DNA from: Natronomonas salsuginis | GTDB taxonomy: Archaea > Halobacteriota > Halobacteria > Halobacteriales > Haloarculaceae | Direction of reading: 5' to 3' | Assembly (NCBI RefSeq): GCF_005239135.1 | Contig: NZ_QKNX01000001.1 | Span: forward strand, 248,001 to 312,000 | DNA length: 64,000 nucleotides | Part shown: piece by piece, positions 27,333 through 35,887 of the stretch | Layout: each line of letters opens with the position of its first letter | Position numbering within the stretch: the first letter of the stretch is position 1 | Position numbers and translations under genes: made by a program | Notes under the pieces: generated by a model | The model's input: only the letters and a program-made list of their open reading frames with translations | Database searches by the model: none | Told to the model about the DNA's origin: nothing

Positions 27333-27354
27333 GCCCGTCGCCGATCTCTGGACA

Positions 27355-27834
27355 ATGGGACGCATTCGGATCGTCTGGGGAACCGCAGCCGGGCCGACGG
27401 CGATGGCCTCCTACGACGCCGCGCTCGCGGCCGCGAACGTCCACAACTACAATCTCGTCTCCGTCTCGTCGGTGATCCCGGCAAACGCGGAGATCGAGGT
27501 CGTCGGCGAGGCACCGGATCTTGGACCACCGGGCGAGCGGCTGACCGTCGTCGAGGGACGATCGACCATCGCACCAGGGAACGTAGAGCCGGCGGTCGCG
27601 AGCCTTGGCTGGTCGCGGGAGGCGAATGGCCCGGGAATCTTCTACGAGACGTCCGGGACGGACCCCGACGCGGTTCGAAGCCGTATCGACGCCGGCCTCG
27701 CTGCCGGAAGGGAGCTTCGAGACTGGGCGTTCGAGGACGACGGGCGGCGGACCGTCGTCGCCGAGTCGAGCCCGAATCGGCATACGACGGCGGTCGTCCT
27801 CGCGGTGTACGGTGAGAGTGGGTCGATCCTCTAA
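27355..27834 (+). CDS. pdaD: Pyruvoyl-dependent arginine decarboxylase
   Basis: Makes agmatine from arginine. The 159-aa proenzyme self-cleaves at a Ser-Ser bond to form the pyruvoyl group; the cleavage context NLVSVSSVIPANAEIE (about residues 37-52) is clear. In archaea agmatine feeds polyamine synthesis and the agmatidine wobble base of tRNA-Ile2. The ATG at 27355 (MGRIRIVWGTAAG) follows a TATA box; the frame upstream overlaps the aldo/keto reductase gene. Confidence 0.9.
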   Translation: MGRIRIVWGTAAGPTAMASYDAALAAANVHNYNLVSVSSVIPANAEIEVVGEAPDLGPPGERLTVVEGRSTIAPGNVEPAVASLGWSREANGPGIFYETSGTDPDAVRSRIDAGLAAGRELRDWAFEDDGRRTVVAESSPNRHTTAVVLAVYGESGSIL

Positions 27835-27868
27835 GTGTCCGTGACACCGAATAACAGTGAAGCCGACG

Positions 27869-27879
27869 GCTTTTTATTC
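27869..27879 (+). promoter_or_regulatory. TATA box of the gene at 27906
   Basis: gctttttattc lies 27-37 nt before the ATG at 27906. Confidence 0.45.
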
Positions 27880-27905
27880 ACATCCCCTGTAGCCGGAGCC
27901 GTCCA

Positions 27906-28247
27906 ATGCACGGGAACACGCCATACGCCGGCTCGCCGACGGCCGATGCCCAGCCGACACCCGAGCGTCGTCGAACGCTCCGACGGGAACTCGCGAGTGT
28001 CGCAGCGTCGACACGGGAGTTGCTCTCCGATGAGTTCGTTGTCGGTGGCGAGATCTCCGACGGCGACGACGGGTCGCTCCGGGCCACGATCGCGGTCCAA
28101 CCCCCCGTTGGATCCGTCGTTTCGGCGGGTATAGATCCGGAAAACGCCGACGCCGATGCCGTCGATTCGCTGGCACGCGATCTCGCCGCGAGCGCGGTGT
28201 TCGAGGCGAAACACGCCACCAGAGACACCCACAGCTCCGCGAGCTGA
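27906..28247 (+). CDS. Conserved haloarchaeal protein (DUF5811-like)
   Basis: 113 aa. The start MHGNTPYAGSP and the later ELLSDEFVVGGEIS and TIAVQPPVGSVVSAGI resemble a family I remember as DUF5811. Soluble and acidic with a helical end. Role unknown. It lies between arginine decarboxylase and RNase P component 4, all on the plus strand and closely spaced. Confidence 0.7.
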   Translation: MHGNTPYAGSPTADAQPTPERRRTLRRELASVAASTRELLSDEFVVGGEISDGDDGSLRATIAVQPPVGSVVSAGIDPENADADAVDSLARDLAASAVFEAKHATRDTHSSAS

Positions 28248-28312
28248 TCGTCGCTGCAGTCCGCTGTCGGCGTTGCAGAACGTCTTTGTGCATCCGACGA
28301 GAACCCGAGAGC

Positions 28313-28612
28313 GTGAGCGTCGCCGAGGAACGCATCGATCGATTGACCGAACTCGCGCGGGATGCGGCCCGCGCTGGCGAAGCGGATCTCGCCCGGCAAT
28401 ACGTGCGTCGCGCACGACGGATCGCCGAGCGAAACCGGATTGCGCTCCCGCGCCGGTTCAAGCGGTTCACGTGCGATCGGTGTGATGCGTATCTCGTCCC
28501 CGGTCGAAACGCCCGCGTTCGGACCCGTGACGGCCACGTCGTCGTGACGTGTGGTTGTGGGGGACACGCACGATACCCGTATCGTCGGCCGGACAGCGAC
28601 GACGCCGTGTAG
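28313..28612 (+). CDS. rnp4: RNase P protein component 4 (Rpp21)
   Basis: 99-aa subunit of archaeal RNase P, which matures tRNA 5' ends. It has an N-terminal helix pair (EERIDRLTELARDAARAGEA, then LARQYVRRARRIAERN), basic strands, and a zinc ribbon with C-D-R-C (about residues 58-61) and C-G-C (about 83-85). The GTG at 28313 is preferred to a TTG nine codons earlier, because archaeal Rpp21 begins with the AEERI helix. Confidence 0.88.
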   Translation: MSVAEERIDRLTELARDAARAGEADLARQYVRRARRIAERNRIALPRRFKRFTCDRCDAYLVPGRNARVRTRDGHVVVTCGCGGHARYPYRRPDSDDAV

Positions 28613-28628
28613 CCGATCGAATGTGTCA

Positions 28629-28638
28629 GATTTTTATG
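28629..28638 (+). promoter_or_regulatory. TATA box of the YhbY-like gene
   Basis: gatttttatg lies 22-31 nt before the ATG at 28660. Confidence 0.5.
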
Positions 28639-28659
28639 AGCGCGAACCGAACCGCGGGT

Positions 28660-28908
28660 ATGTCGCAGCGCGATCGAAAAGCGAAAATACACGACCTCGA
28701 CGTAACCGTCTGGGTCGGAAAGTCCGGGCTCGATCCAGTCACCGACGAACTGTCGGATCAGTTGATGGGGGCGGACCTCGTGAAGGTGAAGTTCCTTCGA
28801 GCGGCTCGGGGCGGAACCACGACCGACTCGCTCGCCGAAGAACTCGCCGAGCGGACGAGCGCCGAACTCGTCCAGACGCGCGGCCACACGGCCGTGTATA
28901 GTCGATGA
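28660..28908 (+). CDS. YhbY/CRM-domain RNA-binding protein
   Basis: 82 aa forming one CRM domain, associated with ribosome assembly. Signs are the helix start RKAKIHDLDVTVWVGKSGL (GxxG-like loop), LVKVKFLRAARGG and the end LVQTRGHTAVYSR. The ATG at 28660 follows a TATA box. Its stop overlaps the mscS start (ATGA), so both are probably translated from one message. Confidence 0.87.
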   Translation: MSQRDRKAKIHDLDVTVWVGKSGLDPVTDELSDQLMGADLVKVKFLRAARGGTTTDSLAEELAERTSAELVQTRGHTAVYSR

Positions 28909-29807
28909 TCGCGCTGCAAAACGGCGTAAGCACGTGGCTCGGCGAGCAGCTCGAAGCGTTCGGCGTCCCGCCGGAGATCGCCGCGTCCGCCGGTGACGCG
29001 ATCGTCGGCGGCATTCTCTTCGTCACCGCATTCATCGTGCTGTATCTGCTCGGCAAGCGGGGGGTTCTTCCACTTCTCGATCGCCTGCTGAATTCGAGAG
29101 ACCTGGACCGACACGCCCGGACGCCGATACGGCGGTTCGCTTGGATTCTGTATCTGTTCGTCGGGATCACCATCGCGTTCGGGGCCGCGGGGTACAACGG
29201 CTTCCTGCGTTCGCTCGCCACGATCGCCGCCGCGGCGACACTGGCCATCGGGTTCGCTATGCAGGACGTACTGAAGAACTTCGTCTCGGGCGTGTTCATC
29301 TTCACGGAAAAGCCGTTCCGGATCGGCGATTGGATCGAGTGGCACGACAATGTCGGCGTCGTCGAGGACATCAGTCTCCGCATCACCCGAGTCCGAACGT
29401 TCGACAACGAACTGCTGACGGTTCCGAACTACCAACTCACGGATAACGTCGTCAAGAATCCCGTTGACGCGAAGAAGCTCCGACTCAAGTTCGTCTTCGG
29501 GATCGGATACGATGACGATATCGAGGCCGCGACGGACATCATCCTCGAGGAGGCGCGGGATCATCCGGGAATCATGGACGATCCGGAGCCGTCCGTTCGG
29601 CTGACGGAACTGGGCGACTCGTCGGTCGGGCTCCAATCGAGGATCTGGATCGAAGACCCGTCGCGCGCCGACTTCGTCAAAACCCGCGCCGAGTACGTCC
29701 AGCGGGTCAAAGAGCGATTCGATGCGGCGGGTATCGATATCCCTTATCCGCACCGAACCCTGACCGGCGGCATCGATATCGCCGAAGGTCCGGTCGCGGG
29801 CGAGTAG
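28905..29807 (+). CDS. MscS-family mechanosensitive channel
   Basis: 300 aa. About three N-terminal membrane helices (DAIVGGILFVTAFIVLYLLG, ILYLFVGITIAFGAAG and a pore helix LATIAAAATLAIGFAMQDVL) lead to the MscS beta domain (KPFRIGDWIEWHDNVGVVED, then NELLTVPNYQLTDNVV) and an alpha/beta end. Releases osmolytes on hypo-osmotic shock. Overlaps the YhbY gene by 4 nt. Confidence 0.9.
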   Translation: MIALQNGVSTWLGEQLEAFGVPPEIAASAGDAIVGGILFVTAFIVLYLLGKRGVLPLLDRLLNSRDLDRHARTPIRRFAWILYLFVGITIAFGAAGYNGFLRSLATIAAAATLAIGFAMQDVLKNFVSGVFIFTEKPFRIGDWIEWHDNVGVVEDISLRITRVRTFDNELLTVPNYQLTDNVVKNPVDAKKLRLKFVFGIGYDDDIEAATDIILEEARDHPGIMDDPEPSVRLTELGDSSVGLQSRIWIEDPSRADFVKTRAEYVQRVKERFDAAGIDIPYPHRTLTGGIDIAEGPVAGE

Positions 29808-29876
29808 CCGCTCCCGTTTTCCGTCGCGTGTATCGCGCCCGATCGACCGACAGCGACCGGTTGGGAGCCGAAAGAT

Positions 29877-29883
29877 CCTTATG
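29877..29883 (+). promoter_or_regulatory. TATA box of the SRP RNA gene
   Basis: ccttatg lies about 26 nt before the predicted 5' end of the 7S RNA at 29906. Confidence 0.55.
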
Positions 29884-29905
29884 TCGGAGTCGTTTAGTCC
29901 GAAAC

Positions 29906-30212
29906 GGACTAGGTCGGGCGGTTAGGCCCCGCTCACAACCCGCGCTATGGTCTTTAGCGGGGACCGAAGCCGGGGTACGTCCGGACCAATCGGTGCGGGC
30001 CCCGCAAGCTAACGTCGAAGCCTCGTCCTACGAGGGCAGCGGTCCGTGTGCCAGCGTCTGCAGGGACGTTCGGGCGCGGTTAACCGCGGGTAATCCGTCA
30101 GGCACGGAAGTGAGCAGCGGGCCCGCGAACAGCTGTCGCCCGTAGGGTCGCGGGGTGGAGGAGGCACGCGGGACTCCCCGTATCGAGCGGGCCGGGCACC
30201 CCCCGGGTCCAC
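29906..30212 (+). ncRNA. ffs: Signal recognition particle 7S RNA
   Basis: About 307 nt. The 5' part ggtcgggcggttaggcccc is the Alu domain of haloarchaeal 7S RNA, and cggtccgtgtgcca... leads to the S domain with the conserved helix 8 SRP54 site (gtcaggcacggaagtgagca, 30098-30117). The 5' ggac (29906-29909) pairs with gtcc near 30207-30210 to close helix 1. Ends are estimated to within a few bases. Confidence 0.93.
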
Positions 30213-30237
30213 CATTCATTCGATCTTTATCGGCTAG

Positions 30238-31263
30238 TCACTGCTGTTGGGGCGACTCCGACGTCCGGAACTCGAATCGCGCGCCGCCCTCGATACTCTC
30301 GGTGACAGTAATCGACCAGCCGTGTGCCGAGGCGATCTCGGTGACAATGGCTAATCCGAAGCCGGTTCCGTTTTCGTCCGTCGAGTACGTTGGATCGAAG
30401 ATTCGCTCGCGCTCCGATTCGGGGATTCCGGGCCCGTTGTCCGAGATGAAAAAGCCCTCATCGGCGTCGAGTCGATCGACCCGGACACTTACCGAAGCGT
30501 CGGTGTGTTCGATCGAATTCCGAAAGAGATTCTCTAGCAGCTGCTGGATCCGTCCCCGATCAGCGACGACGGTCCCCTCACAATCGGCTTCGAAACTCGA
30601 GTCACGTGCTTCGATCTGCTTCCAAGCGTCGTTTGCCACGGCCGAGATGGAAACGTGCTCGGTATTACGCACCGAACGGCCTTCGCGAGCCAGCGTCAAC
30701 AGATCCTCGATGAGAGTGTCCATCCGATCGAGCGCGCTCTCGATCAATTCGATCTCGTCCCGATCAACGTCGGATTGAAGCAATTCGAGATACCCCGTTG
30801 CAACGCTTAACGGATTCCGGAGGTCGTGGGAGACGATCCCGGCGAATGCCTCGAGCCGTTCGTTTTTCTCGCTTAGTTCCTGTTCACGCCGTTTCCGCTC
30901 GGTGCGATCTCGGATCGTCCCAAAGTTGTACGCTTTCCCGCCGATTCGGCGTCGAGTCGTAAGTGTGCTCACCGGTGTCGAGTTTCCATCGATGAGGTGT
31001 TCGGTCTCCGCGAGGCGCGTCTCACCGTCCTCGAAGGAACTCCAGTAGTCCTCGAAGCGCTCCTGTCTGAACGAAGGTACGACCTTCCAGATGCCGATAC
31101 CGGTGAGCGACGAGCGATCTGTCCCGAGGATGTCAGCGTAGGCTTCGTTGACGTACTGGTATCGACCGCTGTCGTCGTAGATCGCGACGCCGACGCCGAC
31201 CGCCTCGACCATCTCGGCGAGGAGTTCCATCTCTAGCTCGTCTCGGGGCGTGTTACCCATCAC
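30238..31263 (-). CDS. PAS-domain sensor histidine kinase
   Basis: 341 aa, no membrane helix, so cytoplasmic. One PAS domain (about residues 18-130: VGVGVAIYDDSGRYQYVNEA) is followed by a linker coil and a complete kinase core: H-box FAGIVSHDLRNPLSV (about 150), N-box LLENLFRNSIEHT, G1 ISDNGPGIPESE and G2 GTGFGLAIV. Two adjacent ATGs (31263 and 31260) could start it. No partner regulator is adjacent. Confidence 0.88.
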   Translation of the reverse strand: MMGNTPRDELEMELLAEMVEAVGVGVAIYDDSGRYQYVNEAYADILGTDRSSLTGIGIWKVVPSFRQERFEDYWSSFEDGETRLAETEHLIDGNSTPVSTLTTRRRIGGKAYNFGTIRDRTERKRREQELSEKNERLEAFAGIVSHDLRNPLSVATGYLELLQSDVDRDEIELIESALDRMDTLIEDLLTLAREGRSVRNTEHVSISAVANDAWKQIEARDSSFEADCEGTVVADRGRIQQLLENLFRNSIEHTDASVSVRVDRLDADEGFFISDNGPGIPESERERIFDPTYSTDENGTGFGLAIVTEIASAHGWSITVTESIEGGARFEFRTSESPQQQ

Positions 31264-31369
31264 TTTGTGTTCGTTAATATCACTTATGAAACTTTATCCA
31301 GTATCCAACCGCGTTCGACCGCCCGACCCGACCGCAAGGCACACAACGGGCCGAGACAAACCAGGCGGT

Positions 31370-31696
31370 ATGGGACTCGGAGGCGCGACCAGAAAGCTTC
31401 AGAAGGTCGCAGACATGGGTGAAGAACTGTACAGCCGGATCAGCGAACTCCGCGAGCAGATGCTCGAGGTACACGAGACGGTCAAAGAGACCGACAAACG
31501 CGTTGCCACGCTCGAAAACAAGGTCGACGGCCAGACCGCGATCATCGAAGCGCTCGCCGACTCAGAAGGGATCGACGTCGACGAACTCCTCACAGAAACC
31601 GCGATCGAGGAGGCCGAACCGGAAGGTTGCGACGAAGTGGGTGATGACGCGACGGATTCGATTCCCGACGCTGAATCCCGCACCGACGCGTCATGA
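31370..31696 (+). CDS. Coiled-coil haloarchaeal protein (DUF5798-like)
   Basis: 108 aa. Heptad-like repeats run from ADMGEELYSRISELREQM through VKETDKRVATLENKVDGQTA, predicting a coiled coil; the tail is acidic. It resembles a haloarchaeal family I remember as DUF5798 (GxGxxxxKxQKVADM...). The ATG at 31370 is preferred to an upstream start at 31250 because the family begins MGxG. Function unknown. Confidence 0.68.
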   Translation: MGLGGATRKLQKVADMGEELYSRISELREQMLEVHETVKETDKRVATLENKVDGQTAIIEALADSEGIDVDELLTETAIEEAEPEGCDEVGDDATDSIPDAESRTDAS

Positions 31697-31724
31697 TTCC
31701 CTCTCGCGGTCTACTTGACTAAAT

Positions 31725-32135
31725 CTACCCCATCAGTCGTTGGTATTCAACCTTGAGACATCGGTCCTCGACGTACCGTTTGTCGGCCGCCTCGACGCGC
31801 TCACCGGCTTCTCGATCGCGGATGCCGAGTTGGGTCCAGACGACTTTCACGTCGTCGCGTTCGATCGCCTCGTCGGCGATTTCGGCGACCTCGTCGCTCG
31901 GCCGGAAGATATCGACGATGTCGATCTCTGCCTCGACGTCGGAGAGCGAATCGTACGGTTCGACGCCGAATATCTCGTCGGCATAGGGGTTGATCGGAAT
32001 GATCTCGTAGCCGCGATCACGCATGAACTTCGGGATCGCGTGGGCCTGTTTGTGTGGCGTCGCCGAACAGCCGACCACGGCGATCGTTTCGAGCTCGAAG
32101 ATCTCCCGCAGTTCGTCGTCACTTTCGACGGGCAT
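31725..32135 (-). CDS. CoA-binding (YccU-type) domain protein
   Basis: 136-aa Rossmann-fold protein of the CoA-binding family (IAVVGCSATPHKQAHAIPKF at about residues 17-36, then GYEIIPINPYADEIFG and VDIVDIFRPSDEV). The C-terminal half has the conserved VWTQLGIRDREAGE segment. Members bind CoA; their role is unknown. A TATA-like box on the minus strand (32158-32167) lies about 25 nt before the ATG at 32133-32135, which sets the start. Confidence 0.85.
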   Translation of the reverse strand: MPVESDDELREIFELETIAVVGCSATPHKQAHAIPKFMRDRGYEIIPINPYADEIFGVEPYDSLSDVEAEIDIVDIFRPSDEVAEIADEAIERDDVKVVWTQLGIRDREAGERVEAADKRYVEDRCLKVEYQRLMG

Positions 32136-32189
32136 AACCGACGCTACGCAACGGAGGCATAAAAACCGCACCGACGCGGTGCCGAGCGC

Positions 32190-33023
32190 TCAGACGACCA
32201 CAGCGATCCGCCCGATGACGAACGCGATCGCCGCGAGAAACATCGACGCCTTGAGCAACGACTGCCCGCGAGTCGGATCGGTGAAAGATCGGTACATCCC
32301 AGCTACGAGTCCCGCGATCGTCGGGGCCAACACGAGGAGGTACGTGCTCCCGAACGTCCCGAGCAGGTACGGGGCCGGACTCACGACGATGGCGAATCCA
32401 ACGAACACGGCCGCGACAAAGAGCGCCGGCCGTTTCCCCACTGCGATCGGGAGCGTGTTCAGCCCCTCTTCGCGGTCGCCCTCGATATCTTCGACGTCCT
32501 TGACGATCTCTCTCGCCATCGTCGCGCCCGCCGCGAGGACGAAGAGAATGAGAACGGTCCTGAGGTCGCCGCCGACCGCCGCGCCACCGTAGAGGAACGT
32601 GCTCCCGGTCAGATACGCGACCAGTGCGTTTCCGACCCCCGGCAGGCCCTTGAATAGCTCCGTGTACGCGACCAGTGCGATCAGGTTTATCACCGCGATG
32701 ACGATCGCCGCAAGCGGGAGGAGAAGGGTGAGTGCGATGGCGCCAATAAACAGCGCGACGCTGAATCCGAGCGCGATATTCGGCGGCACGGCTCCTCGCG
32801 GGATCGGTCGGTTCGGTTGGTTGATCGCGTCGATCTCTCGATCGAAGTAATCGTTGATCGCGTTCCCGCCGCTGGTGGCGAATGTCGTCGCGAGAACGGC
32901 GAGTGACGCGAGTACGGGCGTCCCCGCTCCCCCCGCGACGAACGCACCGATGAACGTCAGGCCGCCCGCCGCGATGGCGTTCCCCGGCCGCATCAGCTCG
33001 ATCGCCCCGCGGGCTGTTTTCAT
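32190..33023 (-). CDS. UbiA-family digeranylgeranylglyceryl phosphate synthase
   Basis: Attaches the second geranylgeranyl chain to geranylgeranylglyceryl phosphate, building archaeal membrane lipids. The 277-aa protein has about eight membrane helices, the first Asp-rich motif NAINDYFDREIDAINQPNRP (NDxxDxxxD) and the second EIVKDVEDIEGDREEG. The family also includes menaquinone and haem prenyltransferases; the IPRG after motif 1 and overall length favour the lipid enzyme. The ATG at 33021-33023 is used; the frame runs on upstream across the tRNA-Arg gene, which is not coding. Confidence 0.85.
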   Translation of the reverse strand: MKTARGAIELMRPGNAIAAGGLTFIGAFVAGGAGTPVLASLAVLATTFATSGGNAINDYFDREIDAINQPNRPIPRGAVPPNIALGFSVALFIGAIALTLLLPLAAIVIAVINLIALVAYTELFKGLPGVGNALVAYLTGSTFLYGGAAVGGDLRTVLILFVLAAGATMAREIVKDVEDIEGDREEGLNTLPIAVGKRPALFVAAVFVGFAIVVSPAPYLLGTFGSTYLLVLAPTIAGLVAGMYRSFTDPTRGQSLLKASMFLAAIAFVIGRIAVVV

Positions 33024-33118
33024 ATCCGGCCCGTCCCCGGCCTGCGGTATAAGCACCGCGACTTTTTCCGATCGCAAACCAAGGGACTTAAGCGGCGGTG
33101 GTGGATACGGAGTCGTAC

Positions 33119-33192
33119 GGGCGCTTAGCTCAGTCTGGACAGAGTGCTTGGCTTCGGACCAAGTTGCCGCGGGTTCAAATCCTGCAGCGCCC
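33119..33192 (+). tRNA. tRNA-Arg (anticodon UCG)
   Basis: 74 nt. Acceptor GGGCGCT/AGCGCCC; D arm GCTC/GAGT; anticodon arm CTTGG-CTTCGGA-CCAAG gives TCG; T arm GCGGG-TTCAAAT-CCTGC. It marks the left edge of the low-GC islet. Confidence 0.96.
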
Positions 33193-33598
33193 ATCCTGCC
33201 GCATAACACCTAGGAGTCAACAGACGGCGGCGGGGTGTATTTAAACTCTTCCCCTCTATTGGAGTAGAGTTCATTATGTCCCGTCATCGCGGTCTCCTCC
33301 GTCGTGCGATTTGCTAGAGTCAAGATTACCGTGGTTTATAACAAACTTACTGCCGGTATTGGCCCATGGACGACTATAGCTGCGCGCGCTAAGAGCTTTT
33401 CACAGAGTCGTCTGCTGCCCCACCTTGTTCAGGTAGCCAACTGATGTAACAGGGAATGCGTATATTGTCGCTATTCCGCTCTGCCTCGCGACTCTGACGG
33501 TAGAACTCGAATCCAACGACGAAGTCCGAAGTAAGCCCGTTGGACACCGCCGAACCAATTTTATAAGAAAGCTTATACTATCACCTCGCTTCGGGTAA
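33193..33598. other. 406-bp non-coding stretch after tRNA-Arg
   Basis: AT-richer than the core. It holds the left copy of the 21-nt repeat (33416-33436) and, at 33571-33577, a TATA-like cttatac that probably serves the lipoprotein gene. Short frames here look random. No copy of the tRNA 3' end and no recombinase gene were seen. Confidence 0.5.
33416..33436. repeat. Left copy of a 21-nt direct repeat around the lipoprotein gene
   Basis: tgcCccaccttgttcaggtag, 20 of 21 bases identical to 35526-35546. The inner part acct-tgttc-aggt is itself an inverted repeat. Confidence 0.6.
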
Positions 33599-35497
33599 AT
33601 GATTATGAACCCACGAAGACCGGAGGTTGGCACCCATCAAATGTCACGCGGTATCATTAGTCGTCGCCATCTTCTCGCAATGACCGGCGTCGTCGTGGCT
33701 GGTGGGCTAAGCGGCTGTGCGAGCCGAGTGGCGTCGCAGGTGACGAATACAGGTGCGTCTCCAGCGGCTGTGTTTGCAGGAGACGACGAGTCGGTCGGCG
33801 AGCCGCACGTGAGTCGCTTGACTCCGACGTTATCTGGCGGGTCTGGACTGTTCTCGGGGGACGTGGAGCTGGAAGCGTGGGTCACGGCCATCGCTATGGA
33901 GAACTACAACAGTCCACGGAGTAATCGGTCGATTGCTGATATAGACGACCCTGATTTGGATGACGACGGAGTCGAAGATGGAGTTGACTCCGACGACGAC
34001 GTTCGAGGCGAGGACTACAATTCTCCCCGGAACAATCGGTCGGCCTACAAACCAGTCGACATCATCGATGACGACGTTGATGAAGACGACGAGACGTTTC
34101 GAACGGCGTTGGAGTTGGAAGCCGAGGTTCAGGATGCTGCTGACAGGGCAGTCCTAGCGATATCGAAGCGGAGTGCACGAACAGGACGGAATCCAGAGAC
34201 AGATAAGGAAATTACAGAAGCGATAGACGAGATGGACGAGCACCTCGCTGCGCTTCGAGCCGAGTTAGAGCGATGTTCTGATGAGTCCTGTGTCGAGGCT
34301 TTAGAGAACGTTGCGGAGATTGAGGACGAGGTGAGCCACGCGAGAGAACACGTTGCGGACGAACAGTGGAGTGAGGCAGTCGAAGCGGTCGGTGGAGATG
34401 GGAACGACATCCTTGTCGGTGACTACCTCGTCGCCCCGGGAGTCGACCCCAGTAACGAGGAGCGAGACGCGCTCGTCGAGTATCTGTATGGCTCGCCGAT
34501 GGTTGGGGAGCGGTTCGCCGTGTGTCTGCCTGATACGGAAGTGCCGGGTGGAAACGAAAGTCTTGCTCAGGAAGTGACTCCGCAGCGGTTCATCGAGTAC
34601 ATGACGGGGCGGGCTAGTGATGACGGGAAGGTGTACGCGTGGGGGAACAACACGAAGGCGGCTGATGGCGGTGAGGACTGTGACGATACGGACCCTGATA
34701 TCCATCCGGGGCAGGTATGTGGGGATACCGAGCATCTGTCGGCTGCGATTTCGGGGCCAGTTGAGACGGGTGGTGGGCTGGTGTCTCTGAGTAATGGTGG
34801 TGGGACAGTGACGGTAACCGTAGTGAATACCCCGCCAACGGTATCAGAAACTGATATGGGCCCGTCGACGCTCGTGTGCCCTGTTGATAGTGAAGCGTAC
34901 GAGCCGTCGGACTTGAGCGGGTGGGGCTCGGAGTCGGGCGAGAGTTCGGAGACGCCGACTATCGTCTGTCAGGTGATGGTACAGCCGCCGGAGTGCCCGG
35001 TACCGGTTCGGGCGTTGTTGTACGTGAAGCGGTGTCGGAGTAACGAGCAACTCGTCTACACGGGTGGGTGGGTTCTTGACGAAGCAGGGCTGTTCGAGGA
35101 GTCGGTGACTGCGTTGACGGTGGCTGGTGAGACGCAGGTGGTCGGTGTGGACGCTAGTGGGGTTGGTGGCGACCATGATGGTGATGGGCTCAGTGACTTT
35201 TTATCGCGAGCCGTATCGGGTGAGCGGGCTCGTCGAGGGGCGCGGATTGATTCGGCCACGGTGGAAGAGTTGGTTGAGGCTGGTGTGTTGGCGGATGGAG
35301 AAGTGTATTGTTGGGGGAAGGTGTCTTCCTCAAAGGCGGAGTCTGGTAGCTGCGGAGACACCCATGGAGCTGACGGCGACGTTGTGGTGACGCATTGTCC
35401 GTTGGATGCGCCGGTGCTTCATTTGGTTATCGCTGGGAGTGCGTCTAACGAGGTGAAATTCAAGACGGGCGCAGAACTCTCGAAGAGCGTGAACTGA
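33599..35497 (+). CDS. Large Tat-exported lipoprotein with calcium/metal-type motifs, function unknown
   Basis: 632 aa from the ATG at 33599 (25 nt after a TATA-like box); an ATG at 33641 also works. A Tat signal (ISRRHLLAM) and lipobox (GGLSGC) predict a cell-surface lipoprotein. A repeated motif ENYNSPRSNRS / EDYNSPRNNRS occurs near residues 101 and 140, between Asp-rich stretches (DPDLDDDGVEDGVDSDDD) like thrombospondin type 3 calcium repeats. A coiled middle part follows, then DCDDTDPDIHPG, the pattern of the MopE-type metal-binding motif, and DHDGDGLSDF, an EF-hand-like loop. It is unusually rich in Cys (about 15). Codon use and GC differ from neighbours, suggesting transfer. Confidence 0.75.
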   Translation: MIMNPRRPEVGTHQMSRGIISRRHLLAMTGVVVAGGLSGCASRVASQVTNTGASPAAVFAGDDESVGEPHVSRLTPTLSGGSGLFSGDVELEAWVTAIAMENYNSPRSNRSIADIDDPDLDDDGVEDGVDSDDDVRGEDYNSPRNNRSAYKPVDIIDDDVDEDDETFRTALELEAEVQDAADRAVLAISKRSARTGRNPETDKEITEAIDEMDEHLAALRAELERCSDESCVEALENVAEIEDEVSHAREHVADEQWSEAVEAVGGDGNDILVGDYLVAPGVDPSNEERDALVEYLYGSPMVGERFAVCLPDTEVPGGNESLAQEVTPQRFIEYMTGRASDDGKVYAWGNNTKAADGGEDCDDTDPDIHPGQVCGDTEHLSAAISGPVETGGGLVSLSNGGGTVTVTVVNTPPTVSETDMGPSTLVCPVDSEAYEPSDLSGWGSESGESSETPTIVCQVMVQPPECPVPVRALLYVKRCRSNEQLVYTGGWVLDEAGLFEESVTALTVAGETQVVGVDASGVGGDHDGDGLSDFLSRAVSGERARRGARIDSATVEELVEAGVLADGEVYCWGKVSSSKAESGSCGDTHGADGDVVVTHCPLDAPVLHLVIAGSASNEVKFKTGAELSKSVN

Positions 35498-35525
35498 ACG
35501 ACTTCTCCCTCAGCGGCTTTCCCGT

Positions 35526-35546
35526 TGCTCCACCTTGTTCAGGTAG
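35526..35546. repeat. Right copy of the 21-nt direct repeat
   Basis: tgcTccaccttgttcaggtag, 29 nt after the lipoprotein stop; pairs with 33416-33436 in the same orientation. Confidence 0.6.
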
Positions 35547-35644
35547 ATAGATTCCACGATACATCTTCTCGAATCAATTAATATAGTGATACTGTTCCCA
35601 ACTTCGTGGAAAGATTTTTCGACTGTGCCACCCAACACTCATCC

Positions 35645-35887
35645 ATGTCAGCAGAGACGGACAAGCAGGGTCGCCTCTACATCCCCAAAGGGGTACGAGA
35701 AAAGTACGGGGAGCGGTACCACATCGTGACCTACGAGGATAGAATCGAACTCATTCCGGTCGCAGACGACCCGCTCGCGGCTGTCCGCGCAGCGGCAGGC
35801 GAGCTCCGGGATGCGTCTGTGGAAGAGATACGAGAGGATATCGAGGACGAGGCGGAGGCGGAAGCCCGGAGTGAGGGCGGTAGATGA
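35645..35887 (+). CDS. AbrB-type antitoxin of a VapBC-like pair
   Basis: 80 aa. The N-terminus (ETDKQGRLYIPKGVREKYGE) is an AbrB/SpoVT DNA-binding fold; the C-terminal half is an acidic helix (VEEIREDIEDEAEAEARSEG) suited to wrapping the toxin. The ATG at 35645 is chosen over one at 35606. It overlaps the toxin start by 4 nt (ATGA), the classic antitoxin-first order; such antitoxins usually repress their own operon. Confidence 0.82.
   Translation: MSAETDKQGRLYIPKGVREKYGERYHIVTYEDRIELIPVADDPLAAVRAAAGELRDASVEEIREDIEDEAEAEARSEGGR

Noticed and set aside
33024-33209. N-terminal extension of the UbiA gene
   Set aside because: The frame runs through the antisense of tRNA-Arg; the ATG at 33023 gives a normal protein.
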